Shown: positions 1 through 10,781 of the stretch, one piece after another
How the letters are laid out: every line of letters starts with the position of its first letter
Numbering within the stretch: the stretch's first letter is position 1
DNA from: Methanobrevibacter smithii ATCC 35061
GTDB taxonomy: Archaea > Methanobacteriota > Methanobacteria > Methanobacteriales > Methanobacteriaceae
Assembly (NCBI RefSeq): GCF_000016525.1
Contig: NC_009515.1
Location: 956,501 to 1,020,500, forward strand
Direction of reading: 5' to 3'
Length of the DNA stretch: 64,000 nt
Made by a program: the position numbers and the translations under genes
The notes under the pieces: model-generated
What the model saw: the letters and a program-made list of their open reading frames with translations, nothing else
What the model was told of the DNA's origin: nothing
The model's database searches: none

Positions 1-2659
1 TAAAACTGCTGCCGTCAAGGTATTTCATAGAGAGATCACTTGTTACTAAAGTCGGCAATACATTTACATTATTACCCATAGCCAAATCATCAACAATAGT
101 AGTAATAATGTAATTTCCAGGTCTTAAAGCAATACCTAAACTAGCTACACCATTTTCATCAGTAGTTTTGTGATAGAATACACCGTTAATATTGAAAGTT
201 ACATTTTTATTGATAGCTAAAGTTCCATCTTTATTGTAGATAGTTGCTTCAAATCTTGATGCATTCATATAATATTTAGTTAAATCATTAGCTGCAATTA
301 AAGATTTGACAGTTACATCAAATCCTTTTTCTTCACCAGTTATATCATTATAAGCAGTTAAAATATAAGCTCCAGGCCTCAACCTAATACCTAATTTAGC
401 AATACCCTCAGCATCAGTAGTTTTAGTGTAGAACACCCCATTGATGTTGAATTTAACTGAAGTATTAGCTAATGCTTTTCCGGTTTTATCCAAGAATTTT
501 GCAACAAACTCAGTGCCGTCCTTATACATTAAAACAGTATCATTAGCTAAAATAGTTGGATTGACAGTTACAGTAATGTTTTTAGAGAGCTTATCATAAA
601 TATCTGAACCATTATAAGAAACAGTTGCATTATATATTTTTGATACTAAATTAATGCCTAAAGAAGCAGTTCCATTAGCATCAGTAGTTTTCTTATATGT
701 TTGACCGTTAATTGTAAAGTATAATGTTGCATTAGCTATAGGATTGCCTTTAATATCAGTTAAAATAGCTGCCATTCTTGTTCCATCACGATAGAACATT
801 ACAACATCAGAAATATTTAAATTAACTTTCATTGGATTAACAGCTAAATTAAATACATTATTTGAAACTTCATAAGTTTTATCTCCTGAATATGTAACAT
901 TTACTTTATAATCACCAGCAATTAAAGAGTTGATTTTTACACTAGCTACTCCATCAGTTACATTTGCTTTGTATGAATCTTTTCCAACAGTAACATTGAC
1001 AACACCAGTTGCATCTTCAGGTAAAATTATAACAAGAGTTGAATTTTCACCGGCGACAACATCAGTAGTGTTTAAAGTTACATTATAATCAGAAATTTTG
1101 CCAATTGAAAAAGTTTTAGTAATGTTGGTTGCATTATATTTAGCATTGCCATTATAAATTACAGTAACCTCATAATCTCCAACACCTAAAACTCCCAAAT
1201 CATAAACAATAGTTTGTGAAGCGTTGAAATTAATAGTTTCAGATTTTCCATTAAACTTAATAGTTACATTACCATTAGCATCAAATGGTAAAACATCAAT
1301 TTTGATTGTAGCATTTTTATTTATGATAGCAGATATATCTGCATTGATTGAAGCACCAGCAGGAGTGTTGTTTTCTATTATTGTATCGTTGCTTTTTGAA
1401 GTAACCGCACCATTTCCATAATAGTCTTTAGAAATAATATAATTGTTAGTTATGGATGTATTGGTACCTGTAGTACCTGCAACAGATACTGCATAATTTT
1501 TACCGGAAATAATCACATTATTGTCTACAGTAATATTTTTTGCATTTGCAGCAAGTTGAATTCCATCTCCAACAGCATCAATTGTGTTATTTTCAATTAT
1601 ACCATATCCTTTTTTAAGTGAAATACCAATATTAGATACATTTATAGAGTTGCCTTTAACAACTATACCCCCACCAACAACATTAGTGGACACATCAATT
1701 CCTGTTTTAATATTAACAAAAGTGTTATTAATTATAACTACTTCCCCAACATCTGCCACAGCATTAACACCTACAAATGCATTAGATATGACATTACCTA
1801 TAAAAGTATTCTGACCAACGAGTTTATTCTGCTTGGAATTGCCCTGCAACTTAATTGCATAACACCCCGCAGAACTTATACCAGTAGTTCCATTTATGAT
1901 GTTGTTTTTAAATATGTTGAATTCACTAATACCAGCTACACTATAAGTATTGAAACCCATTCCTATAAAAATAACATTTGAAGCTTTAGAATATATTTTA
2001 TTATCAGTCATATTATTATAACTTGATGAAACAATCTGTATTGGAGTTTTACCTGAAGATTGAGAAATGGTATTGTTCCTGATATTACAATAAGAAGCAT
2101 TCATCATATAAATCGCCCCGTTAATTGCTGGAACAGAAGCTGCTGATGAATGAATATAAGAATTAATAACGGTTATATCTTTAGCATGCTGAATTAAAAT
2201 AGGTACTAATTGTATAGCATCATTATTACTCCATTTGCCAACATTATTGTCAATAGTTAACCCATTTACAACAGAACCTTCACTTCCAGGAACAAAATTA
2301 AACCCTACATTTTTCAAGGTAATATTATCTCCCGCAGGCATGATAGTTAAATTTTTATTTATTACAAAATATTTATCAGACACATTATCAATTTTTAAAA
2401 TATCTCCATTATTAAAAGGAGCCTCTTCTAATGCATCACCAGTTTCATTATCAAAATAATTTCCATAATTGTCATTTGTTATTGTGTATTCCTTTGCATT
2501 ATTTGTATAAATAGGATTATCAATAATAACTGAATCAACAGGCACATCATTTACATCAATATTTGCATTGAAAGTGCTGTTAACATCATCTGCAGCACTT
2601 ACTGCACCCATTGAAACAATAAACATCAAACATAAAAATATTAAATACTTAAAATTCAT
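1..2659 (-). CDS. adhesin-like surface protein, 3' part outside window
   Basis: The frame stays open from an ATG at 2659 to the left edge (886 codons visible), so the C-terminus is missing. A GGAGG lies 9 bases before the ATG. Residues 1-23 form a signal peptide ending near VSAAD. Roughly residues 45-430 are Asn/Ile-rich short repeats of the parallel beta-helix kind. Two Ig-like domains follow. After them come at least three consecutive 86-88-residue repeats with a recurring core of FxINGxxYxKTTDxxGxAxLxI, and a fourth begins at the window edge. In Methanobrevibacter such proteins are called adhesin-like proteins and are thought to bind host or bacterial surfaces. Secretion and modular build are seen; binding is inferred. 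The cell-wall anchor cannot be seen. Confidence 0.85.
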   Translation of the reverse strand, partial: MNFKYLIFLCLMFIVSMGAVSAADDVNSTFNANIDVNDVPVDSVIIDNPIYTNNAKEYTITNDNYGNYFDNETGDALEEAPFNNGDILKIDNVSDKYFVINKNLTIMPAGDNITLKNVGFNFVPGSEGSVVNGLTIDNNVGKWSNNDAIQLVPILIQHAKDITVINSYIHSSAASVPAINGAIYMMNASYCNIRNNTISQSSGKTPIQIVSSSYNNMTDNKIYSKASNVIFIGMGFNTYSVAGISEFNIFKNNIINGTTGISSAGCYAIKLQGNSKQNKLVGQNTFIGNVISNAFVGVNAVADVGEVVIINNTFVNIKTGIDVSTNVVGGGIVVKGNSINVSNIGISLKKGYGIIENNTIDAVGDGIQLAANAKNITVDNNVIISGKNYAVSVAGTTGTNTSITNNYIISKDYYGNGAVTSKSNDTIIENNTPAGASINADISAIINKNATIKIDVLPFDANGNVTIKFNGKSETINFNASQTIVYDLGVLGVGDYEVTVIYNGNAKYNATNITKTFSIGKISDYNVTLNTTDVVAGENSTLVIILPEDATGVVNVTVGKDSYKANVTDGVASVKINSLIAGDYKVNVTYSGDKTYEVSNNVFNLAVNPMKVNLNISDVVMFYRDGTRMAAILTDIKGNPIANATLYFTINGQTYKKTTDANGTASLGINLVSKIYNATVSYNGSDIYDKLSKNITVTVNPTILANDTVLMYKDGTEFVAKFLDKTGKALANTSVKFNINGVFYTKTTDAEGIAKLGIRLRPGAYILTAYNDITGEEKGFDVTVKSLIAANDLTKYYMNASRFEATIYNKDGTLAINKNVTFNINGVFYHKTTDENGVASLGIALRPGNYIITTIVDDLAMGNNVNVLPTLVTSDLSMKYLDGSSF

Positions 2660-2687
2660 TAATATGTTTCCTCCATTTTATAATCTA

Positions 2688-2724
2688 ATCAAAAATATTT
2701 GTAAATAATTAAAATATTTTTGAT
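2688..2724. repeat. 13-bp perfect inverted repeat upstream of adhesin gene
   Basis: ATCAAAAATATTT (2688-2700) and AAATATTTTTGAT (2712-2724) are exact reverse complements around an 11-base spacer. The pair lies 15 bases upstream of the ribosome-binding site of the first adhesin gene and touches the TATA-like stretch at 2722-2735. It could be an operator or a leader hairpin. The sequence is almost only A and T, which raises the chance of a random match. Confidence 0.5.
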
Positions 2725-2827
2725 ATATAATATATGGAAAATTAAAATATTTAAATGTTATATTTTTTAAAAAAAAAACAGGATAATTAAACAAAAATAC
2801 AATATTCAAACTAGATTATATTTAAAT

Positions 2828-2874
2828 AGCCCCATAAAAAAACAAAAAATTAAAAATAAGAGGTGAAAAACCTC
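2828..2874 (-). terminator. terminator of second adhesin gene
   Basis: Read on the minus strand, GAGGT and ACCTC (2860-2874) form a hairpin with a five-base loop just after the stop of the adhesin gene. It is followed by several T runs down to about 2835. Confidence 0.6.
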
Positions 2875-2879
2875 AAAAA

Positions 2880-5270
2880 TTATCTTTTATTATATCCGAT
2901 AGCCAATAATGCAAATATAACTACAATAACCAAAACAATCCAAATCAGATAATTATCATCAGCAATATCTTTAGAAACATTGGATTTTTCAAGTTCATGA
3001 ACTTCAGGTGAAGAAGAATCACTACTCAAACCGGATGAACTATCACCCACATTTGATTCAGATTCACTAAGGCTATTCTTAGCAGAATAATGTGATTTAT
3101 CTAAACTATCACCAACATCGGAATCTCCACTGGAATCTGTAGAATTACTTTTAATATCATCTCTTGAATCATCAGTATTATCAGCAACATCAGAACCTGA
3201 ACTGGTTGTGTTTTTATTAGTATCTACATTATTTGGATCTTTAACAGAATTTTTACCTTTGACATACTCATCCCATAAATTCTTAACAAAATCAAATATT
3301 TTATCTAAAAATGAGGTGCTGTCCCCAGTATATTCTTCATTAGCTGAACCATCAAAATTTTTAGAATTATAGAAGTAGCTATAATCCATTATATCGCCAG
3401 TAAAATCTTTAATCTGATTTTTAGTAAAATTCATATATTGGGTTTTGTAGTATGTTTCATTAGCTAAAATTATTAAACCATCATTATTTTCAATGATATT
3501 ATGTTCAATATTAATTTTTGAAGCTCTTGACTCAAATATTGCACCGTCATTAAGGGAATTGTTTGCAAAATAATTATGATTAACTTCAACATTACCTAAA
3601 GGACCATCAACATCAGTTATACCATCAATATAATAAAATCCTCCAAACAATGAAGAAATAATTCCATTACCATGAGCAACAGTATTTTCAATGAATGCAT
3701 TACCTGCAATTGTAATATTATCTCTTACCTTAATATAAATAACAGGGCCAAAACTGTCTTCAGTACCTATTTTTCTAAAAACATTTCCGGAAATATCTGT
3801 GAAATGAGAGTTTATATCAATATACCCCTTACGGGAGCTGTTATCTGAACCTCCACCATAGAAATAATTATTTTTAATATTAATATGTCTTCCAGTGTAA
3901 GTACTAATAGCATAATTTGAATTTATAAATACATTTGAAGTTATATCCACATTATTTATATGTTCTACAAAAACAGACTTCTTGGAATTGTTAAACACAT
4001 TATTGCTAATAGTTAAATTGGCAGTTTTATCCTCACCAAATGAATTGAGATAATGAATTCCATTGGAATTTTCAAAATAATTATAAGAAATTGTATTATT
4101 TACACCTCCATCAATTAAAATTTCATATACTTCCCAGTAATCAGGATTTTCAAAATAACCTTTATCAGTAGCATTTTCATCCCTATAAAAAGTATTGCCT
4201 GCAATAAAAGTATTATTTCCATCCATCTTTATGGACTGTGCAAGAGATCTTGCATTATTATTAATAAAAGTATTGTTTAATATAATGCATCTTTCACCAT
4301 TGTCAATATTTATAGGCGGGCAGGCTGCAGAATTATTTGAAAAGGTGTTGTTAATTATAATTACTTTATTATATGCTGCAATAGCACTGGCTATACCTTT
4401 ATTGCTTAAGTATACTTTTTTAGTAACATATGAAGACAACATGGAATATATTTCATTAGAATCAAATTCATTATTTAAAAAAGCTGAAATATCTGCATTT
4501 GAGTAAACAGCCCCACCATATTTATCAGATAAATCCACATGTTTATTCATGCTGTCAGTATATCCATAAATATAATTTCCATTAAATTTAGAATTTTTAA
4601 CTATTAAATTGTTTCCGGAATTATAAATAGCTCCACCATACATTTTTCCGTTTTTATACCAGTTAGTATTAAACAGATGATTTTTAACAAAAGAACAGTT
4701 GTCAACAGTTAAATTATTAGCATAATTAGCTATTGCTCCTCCCTGTAAAATACCATTTTTAATTTTTGCATAATTTCCAATGAAAGTTGAATCATGAATA
4801 GTTAAATCATCCTGAAGATTATATATAGCTCCACCACTAACTGAAGCAATATTAAATTCAAAAGTACAATTATTTAAAATCATTGTTCCATTATTATAAA
4901 TAGCTCCCCCAAAAGTTGCTTTATTATTCACAAAAGTACAATTATTTAATACCAAAACACCGTTATTGTAAATAGCTCCACCTTTTACTCCATTGGCATT
5001 AGTCAGATTCAGATTAGATAAAGTTAACTTTGCATTTGAAGAAACATTGAAAATAACATTATTATTTTCCGCTGAAATAGTGGAATGATCCTTAGCAGCA
5101 ATTGAAACATCATGATCAATCAAAATAGTTTCACCAACAACATAATCAGACCCATCCAATAAAACATCATCATTTAAAGTCATATTATTCAAAGAATCGG
5201 CAGCAGAAACTGAATTGACACATAAAACCAGTAACAATCCTAAAAACAAAATCTTTAATTTAAAATTCAA
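2880..5270 (-). CDS. adhesin-like surface protein with beta-helix and C-terminal membrane anchor
   Basis: A 796-residue protein. The first codon is TTG, but GGAGGTG lies seven bases before it, so this start is well supported. Residues 1-23 are a signal peptide (hydrophobic, ending SVSAAD). Residues about 50-620 are repeats such as GGAIYNNG and NNTFxNN, typical of polymorphic-membrane-protein and parallel beta-helix surface proteins. Residues about 670-765 are a Ser/Asp/Asn-rich linker. One transmembrane helix follows, then a short basic end (GYNKR), so the protein should be anchored in the membrane and reach through the wall. It differs from its neighbour in having no Ig-like repeats. A role in adhesion is inferred from the family. 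Confidence 0.85.
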   Translation of the reverse strand: MNFKLKILFLGLLLVLCVNSVSAADSLNNMTLNDDVLLDGSDYVVGETILIDHDVSIAAKDHSTISAENNNVIFNVSSNAKLTLSNLNLTNANGVKGGAIYNNGVLVLNNCTFVNNKATFGGAIYNNGTMILNNCTFEFNIASVSGGAIYNLQDDLTIHDSTFIGNYAKIKNGILQGGAIANYANNLTVDNCSFVKNHLFNTNWYKNGKMYGGAIYNSGNNLIVKNSKFNGNYIYGYTDSMNKHVDLSDKYGGAVYSNADISAFLNNEFDSNEIYSMLSSYVTKKVYLSNKGIASAIAAYNKVIIINNTFSNNSAACPPINIDNGERCIILNNTFINNNARSLAQSIKMDGNNTFIAGNTFYRDENATDKGYFENPDYWEVYEILIDGGVNNTISYNYFENSNGIHYLNSFGEDKTANLTISNNVFNNSKKSVFVEHINNVDITSNVFINSNYAISTYTGRHINIKNNYFYGGGSDNSSRKGYIDINSHFTDISGNVFRKIGTEDSFGPVIYIKVRDNITIAGNAFIENTVAHGNGIISSLFGGFYYIDGITDVDGPLGNVEVNHNYFANNSLNDGAIFESRASKINIEHNIIENNDGLIILANETYYKTQYMNFTKNQIKDFTGDIMDYSYFYNSKNFDGSANEEYTGDSTSFLDKIFDFVKNLWDEYVKGKNSVKDPNNVDTNKNTTSSGSDVADNTDDSRDDIKSNSTDSSGDSDVGDSLDKSHYSAKNSLSESESNVGDSSSGLSSDSSSPEVHELEKSNVSKDIADDNYLIWIVLVIVVIFALLAIGYNKR

Positions 5271-5297
5271 TTCTTTTCACCTCCATTTAAATTCAAT

Positions 5298-5330
5298 ATA
5301 GTCAATAAAAATTAAAGAAAAATTGACTAT
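5298..5330. repeat. 9-bp inverted repeat in adhesin leader
   Basis: ATAGTCAAT (5298-5306) and ATTGACTAT (5322-5330) are exact reverse complements with a 15-base spacer. They end 13 bases upstream of the ribosome-binding site of the adhesin gene at 2880-5270. This could be a leader hairpin or an operator. Confidence 0.45.
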
Positions 5331-5439
5331 TAATTAAAGTATTACAATATACAATATTTAAAACTTTTTAATAAAATATAAACAACTAAAAAGATATTAA
5401 CTTAAAAAACCAAAACTAAAGTTAACAGAGGGATAAAAA

Positions 5440-6684
5440 ATGGACACCATAATAGAAAACTGTAAGCTAATCAATAAAACAGGAAATTTCAATGTTGGAA
5501 TTAAAAATGGAAAAATAGCCAAAATATCAAAAATACCATTTGAAGGCGGTAAAAAAATTGACATTAAAGGAAATTTACTTCTCCCAGGTTTTATTGACCC
5601 CCATGTTCATTTTAGAGACCCCGGACTAACACAAAAAGAAGATTTCAAAACCGGCAGTGAAAGTGCGGCTAATGGAGGATTTACAACAGTTATAGACATG
5701 CCAAATACCATCCCTAAAACAAACACCTACGATGCACTAAAAGAAAAAATAGCTATAGCTGATGAAAAAAGCATTGTAAATTACGAGCTTCAGGCAGGAT
5801 GGAACACTTTAGAAGAAATGGAAAAAATAATCAGCTTAAACCCAATAGCTTTTAAAGTGTTTATGGATCTGGAAGATAATGAAACTTTAGAGCAAATATT
5901 TAAAGATTTGGGAACTTTAAAAGAAAGCACCCCATATAACGGTCTTGTAGCAGTACATTGTGAAAATAAAGCCATCATAAATGAAGAAACCAATAAATTA
6001 AAACAAAAAGAAGAAAATATCCCTCTTGACTACAGCTATGCCAGACCTGCAAAAGCAGAAGATGAATCTGTAAAACAGGCTATTGAATTAGCCCGTAAAA
6101 ATAATTTAAACTTGCATATTTGTCATTTAAGCTCTAAAAAATCTCTAAATTTAGCCAGAAAAAATAATGTAAGCTATGAATTTACACCACATCATTTACT
6201 GTTAGACAACAGTGCATACAATACTTACGGCACTATGATAAAAACGAATCCTCCATTAAGAGAAGCTAAATATAAAATAAACATAAGCGATATTGATGAA
6301 AACACAATTATCGGAACTGATCATGCACCACATACATTAGAAGATAAAAATCAGGGAGTATGGAGTTCTTCACCGGGAATTCCTGCATTGGAAACTGTAG
6401 TTCCACTCTTATTGACACAGGTAAACCGAGGAAATCTTGACTTGAAACTGATTCCAAAAATATTATCCAAAAATGCTGCTAAACTTTACAATTTAAAAAA
6501 TAAAGGATCAATAGCTATCGGAAAAGATGCTGATTTTACAGTTATTGATTTGAAAAAAGAAGGTAAAATCAATATTGAAAATTTCAAAACAAAAGCACAG
6601 TATTCACCATTTGACGGTCAGGAATATGCTGGAGAAGCAGTAATGACTATAATAAATGGTAAAATAGTAGCAAATAAATTATAA
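5440..6684 (+). CDS. pyrC: dihydroorotase
   Basis: Dihydroorotase closes N-carbamoyl-aspartate to dihydroorotate in pyrimidine synthesis. The 414-residue protein has the amidohydrolase metal motif DPHVHFRDPG at residues 53-62 and GTDHAPH near 291-297, with further His residues (VHCEN, ICHLS) between them. Its length is usual for class I enzymes. The start follows GAGGGAT at a good distance. It stands alone on the plus strand between an adhesin gene and the mvh operon; pyrK and pyrD lie 44 kb away in this window. Confidence 0.95.
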   Translation: MDTIIENCKLINKTGNFNVGIKNGKIAKISKIPFEGGKKIDIKGNLLLPGFIDPHVHFRDPGLTQKEDFKTGSESAANGGFTTVIDMPNTIPKTNTYDALKEKIAIADEKSIVNYELQAGWNTLEEMEKIISLNPIAFKVFMDLEDNETLEQIFKDLGTLKESTPYNGLVAVHCENKAIINEETNKLKQKEENIPLDYSYARPAKAEDESVKQAIELARKNNLNLHICHLSSKKSLNLARKNNVSYEFTPHHLLLDNSAYNTYGTMIKTNPPLREAKYKINISDIDENTIIGTDHAPHTLEDKNQGVWSSSPGIPALETVVPLLLTQVNRGNLDLKLIPKILSKNAAKLYNLKNKGSIAIGKDADFTVIDLKKEGKINIENFKTKAQYSPFDGQEYAGEAVMTIINGKIVANKL

Positions 6685-6687
6685 CTA

Positions 6688-6730
6688 ATTTTTAAAAAAA
6701 AAGAAAAATGATGAAAAGGTGTAATACACC
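6688..6730 (-). terminator. mvh operon terminator
   Basis: On the minus strand GGTGTA and TACACC (6718-6730) flank one base and form a hairpin directly at the end of mvhB. It is followed by TTTTC and a run of nine T at about 6693-6701. The same A/T tract may also serve pyrC from the other side. Confidence 0.6.
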
Positions 6731-7971
6731 TATACATCATATAAAGCGTGTTTAGGACATGCATCAATACATTGACCACATAAGGTACAGAATCCCATAA
6801 TTGGGAATTTTTCATTACCTGTTGCATGGAGCATATTATATGGACATGCTTCGATACAGTCACCACATTCGTTACATTTGTATGGGTTAAATTCTATTCT
6901 GTCTCTGGTTACAGTTTCGCCATCAATAACTTTTTCTATTGAACCAACAGATAAAGCATCATTTGAACAAACTGCAGCACATGCTCCACATCTAATACAG
7001 CTTGCAAAAGATGGTTCAGCATCTGTTTCTTCTAATGCAGGACATAACATACCAGTTTTGGTTACTACACGAATTGCTTCAGTAGGACATTTATTAGCAC
7101 ATGCACCAACAAAGTCACATTTTTCAGCATCATAGCCTAATCCTTCAGTATCTGCAGGAACTCCTTCAGCCCATTCAACATCCATACTTAATGCATCAGT
7201 AGGACAGAGTTTTACACATAATTGACATGCAGCACATGCATCTGGAATTAAAACTGACAAGTTTGCAGAATTAGCTTTGATAAAGTCTCCAGGACATGCT
7301 TCAACACAAGTATTACATCCGATACATTTAGATAATTCTAAATCGAAAGCATTAATGGTTTTAGCACGTTTTGCAGGTTTTTTCTCAGCAATGAATACTG
7401 CATTCCAAGGACAAGTTTGTGAACATAAACCACATTTAATACAAACATCATCAGCTATTGAAATGGTTCCTCCAATTTCATCAAGAGTAATTGCACTAAC
7501 AGGACATGGATCTACACAGGTTCCACAACCTACACAATCATTAATGTAAATAGATCCTTTACCGTCAAGGTCAATAACTTCACCTTTAGGTTCTACAATA
7601 CCTGGAATACCAATTACATCAACAGGACAGATGTCTACACATTTTTGACACATTACACAGAAACCTTCAACTTCCATTAAATCGTTTCCAGTGAGTTTAA
7701 TAGTGTCTTGTGGACAAGCTTCTTCACATTTACCACAGGAATTACATAAAGTAGAATTGAATACTAACCTTATTTGCTCTTCAGCACCTTCTGCAATAGA
7801 ATATGTTTCTACTTTTAATGCGCCTTCAGGACAAACATCAGCACATTTTGGTTCTCCTCCACAAGTATCACAGTGAATAATGGAAGTAGGTGTTACATCA
7901 ATAGCTGAGGTTGGGCAGGTACCTTCACAAGCACCGCACCTAATACAGCCATCTTCATTAAATACTATCAT
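6730..7971 (-). CDS. mvhB: polyferredoxin of the F420-non-reducing hydrogenase
   Basis: A 413-residue ferredoxin with twelve cysteine clusters in six tandem 2[4Fe-4S]-like units, the number known for MvhB. It is thought to carry electrons around the Mvh hydrogenase and heterodisulfide reductase system; its exact role is unsettled. Most clusters are standard CX2CX2CX3CP (for example CIRCGACEGTC at residues 10-20). Cluster 2 is stretched to CX2CX5CX3C. Cluster 9 (CDFVGACANKC) shows only three cysteines. It is last in mvhDGAB, 16 bases after mvhA, with its own GAGGGG ribosome-binding site. The cytoplasm is expected, since no membrane helix is seen. Confidence 0.95.
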   Translation of the reverse strand: MIVFNEDGCIRCGACEGTCPTSAIDVTPTSIIHCDTCGGEPKCADVCPEGALKVETYSIAEGAEEQIRLVFNSTLCNSCGKCEEACPQDTIKLTGNDLMEVEGFCVMCQKCVDICPVDVIGIPGIVEPKGEVIDLDGKGSIYINDCVGCGTCVDPCPVSAITLDEIGGTISIADDVCIKCGLCSQTCPWNAVFIAEKKPAKRAKTINAFDLELSKCIGCNTCVEACPGDFIKANSANLSVLIPDACAACQLCVKLCPTDALSMDVEWAEGVPADTEGLGYDAEKCDFVGACANKCPTEAIRVVTKTGMLCPALEETDAEPSFASCIRCGACAAVCSNDALSVGSIEKVIDGETVTRDRIEFNPYKCNECGDCIEACPYNMLHATGNEKFPIMGFCTLCGQCIDACPKHALYDV

Positions 7972-7987
7972 TATTAAAACCCCTCAA

Positions 7988-9412
7988 TTAGAATTTTTTA
8001 ATGATGTTTCCTTCACTGTCTACAATATCTACTTCAGCTAATCTCATTTGGCTATCCATAGTGTGAGTTGCACAGGATAAACATGGGTCATATGCTCTGA
8101 TAACCATTTCCATTAAGTTGAATATTTTATCGTCTACTTCTACACCAGGTTTGATGTAATCTTTAGCTACTTGTTGAATACCCATTTCCATAGCTGGGTT
8201 GTTTTGGATAGTAGCTACAACAATGTTAGCTTCAGTTACTAAACCATTGTCATCACATGCGTAGTTGTGTATTAAAGTACCACGAGCAGCTTCTACAATA
8301 CCTGCACCTTCACCAGCAGTTCTTTCTAATTCTTCTGGGAATTTTGGACCAGATAAATCTTGGTCTAATGCATCAGCAGCACATTCAGCAGATGCTAATA
8401 ATTCAATAAGTCTTGCCCAGTGGAATAATAATGGTGCTTGTGCATATCCAAATTTGTCATGGAATTCTTCAAATGCCGCTTGTGCAAGAGGTGCTGCATC
8501 TGGCATTTTATCAGCAACGTTAATCCTGGATAATGGTGCTACTCTGTAAATACCTTCTGGGTATCCTAATTCTTTAATGTAAGGGAATTTTAACCAAGAG
8601 TAAGGTTTTACATGTTCAGCAACAACATCTTTGTATTCTAAGTTTTTGTATTCAGTGTAGATACTACCATCAACATCTTTTATTCTTACGTCACCGTTGT
8701 AAACATCCCATACACCGTCATTTACAAGACCACAGTGTCTGGTGTCACCAAAGTAACCTAAAGAATTGACTAAGTCTATTTTTTCTTCGAAAATAGGTTT
8801 AGCTAAGTCGAGAGTAGCTTGTGCTAATTCTACGTTTCTTTGAGCTCTTTGTAATAAATCTTTTTGAGTTTCATCATCTAATTCAGTTGAAATACCTCCA
8901 GGAGTAGAGGAAATTGGGTGAATTGGACGACCACCGATTTTTCTTACAATTTCTAAACCATTTCTTCTGAGTTCAATTGCTTGAAGTGCAATTTCAGGTT
9001 GATCTTTAATAATTTGGAAAACATTTCTGGTTTTTCTGGTTCCGTCAGGGATGATTAAATCAGGAGCAGCTAAGAAGTAGAAATGAAGTGCGTGGGAGTG
9101 CATGAATGAACCCCAGTTCATAATTTCTCTCATTTTATATGCTGTTGGTAAGATTTTTTCATCTTCGAAACCGAAAATTTGGTCAACTGCTTTTGCAGCT
9201 GCTAAGTGGTGTTGAACATCACAAATACCACAAATTCTTGGTACAATCCTAGCTAATTCTTCAACTGGACGACCTTGTAAGAATTTTTCGAAACCTCTGA
9301 ATTCCATAACATGTAATCTTGTATCGACTACATTTCCATCATCATCGAGCTGTACAGTAATTTTAGCGTGACCTTCAATACGTGTTACAGGCTCCATAGT
9401 AAGTTTTACCAT
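7988..9412 (-). CDS. mvhA: F420-non-reducing [NiFe] hydrogenase large subunit
   Basis: The large subunit holds the Ni-Fe active site that splits H2 in the MvhADG-Hdr electron-bifurcating complex. The first cysteine pair is in RICGIC (C61, C64) and the second in DPCLSCATH (C444, C447) near the end. About 24 residues follow H450, which matches the C-terminal peptide removed by a maturation protease after nickel insertion. The N-terminal RIEGHAKI motif is typical. The length of 474 residues fits the family. AGGAGGAG stands before the ATG, and mvhG ends one base upstream. Confidence 0.97.
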   Translation of the reverse strand: MVKLTMEPVTRIEGHAKITVQLDDDGNVVDTRLHVMEFRGFEKFLQGRPVEELARIVPRICGICDVQHHLAAAKAVDQIFGFEDEKILPTAYKMREIMNWGSFMHSHALHFYFLAAPDLIIPDGTRKTRNVFQIIKDQPEIALQAIELRRNGLEIVRKIGGRPIHPISSTPGGISTELDDETQKDLLQRAQRNVELAQATLDLAKPIFEEKIDLVNSLGYFGDTRHCGLVNDGVWDVYNGDVRIKDVDGSIYTEYKNLEYKDVVAEHVKPYSWLKFPYIKELGYPEGIYRVAPLSRINVADKMPDAAPLAQAAFEEFHDKFGYAQAPLLFHWARLIELLASAECAADALDQDLSGPKFPEELERTAGEGAGIVEAARGTLIHNYACDDNGLVTEANIVVATIQNNPAMEMGIQQVAKDYIKPGVEVDDKIFNLMEMVIRAYDPCLSCATHTMDSQMRLAEVDIVDSEGNIIKKF

Positions 9413-9413
9413 A

Positions 9414-10340
<927 letters not shown>

Positions 10341-10355
10341 AATAACTCCTCCAAT

Positions 10356-10781
10356 CTAGTTTTCAGCATCTAATTGTTCTTTCAATGGTGCAGGACCTAA
10401 TTCTTTGATTCTGTTAACCATCATTTTAACAGCTTCAGAGAATTTTTCACCTTCGGATGCAGAAATCCAATCGTGGTGAACTCTTTCTTTTCCAATTCCC
10501 ATATCTTCAACAAGTTTGTAGATTAATCTCATTCTACGATCTAACTTATAATTTCCAGCATCATAGTGGCAGTCACCCATGTGACATCCAGCTACAAATA
10601 CACCATCAGCCCCTTCTTTAAATGCTTTTAACACAAATTGTGGGTCAATTCTTCCAGAACACATTACACGAATAACTCTAATATTCGGTGGGTATTGCAT
10701 CCTTGCAGTACCTGCTGTGTCTGCTCCTCCATAGGAACACCAGTTGCAACAAAACATTACAATTTTTACATCATCAGCCAT
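10356..10781 (-). CDS. mvhD: F420-non-reducing hydrogenase iron-sulfur subunit D
   Basis: The 141-residue MvhD carries a [2Fe-2S] cluster and links the Mvh hydrogenase to HdrA of heterodisulfide reductase. Motifs seen are [12 protein letters not shown] at residues 9-20, MCSGRIDP near 40, and [13 protein letters not shown] near 61-73. It is the first gene of mvhDGAB. GAGGAGG lies eight bases before the ATG. The six bases ATAGAG before this site and CTCTAT at the start codon are complementary, so the site would sit in the loop of a small hairpin. Confidence 0.96.
   Translation of the reverse strand: MADDVKIVMFCCNWCSYGGADTAGTARMQYPPNIRVIRVMCSGRIDPQFVLKAFKEGADGVFVAGCHMGDCHYDAGNYKLDRRMRLIYKLVEDMGIGKERVHHDWISASEGEKFSEAVKMMVNRIKELGPAPLKEQLDAEN

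Noticed and set aside
1-5270. The two adhesin-like genes as one gene broken by frameshift
   Set aside because: Each has its own signal peptide and ribosome-binding site, and the upstream one has a membrane anchor and a terminator.
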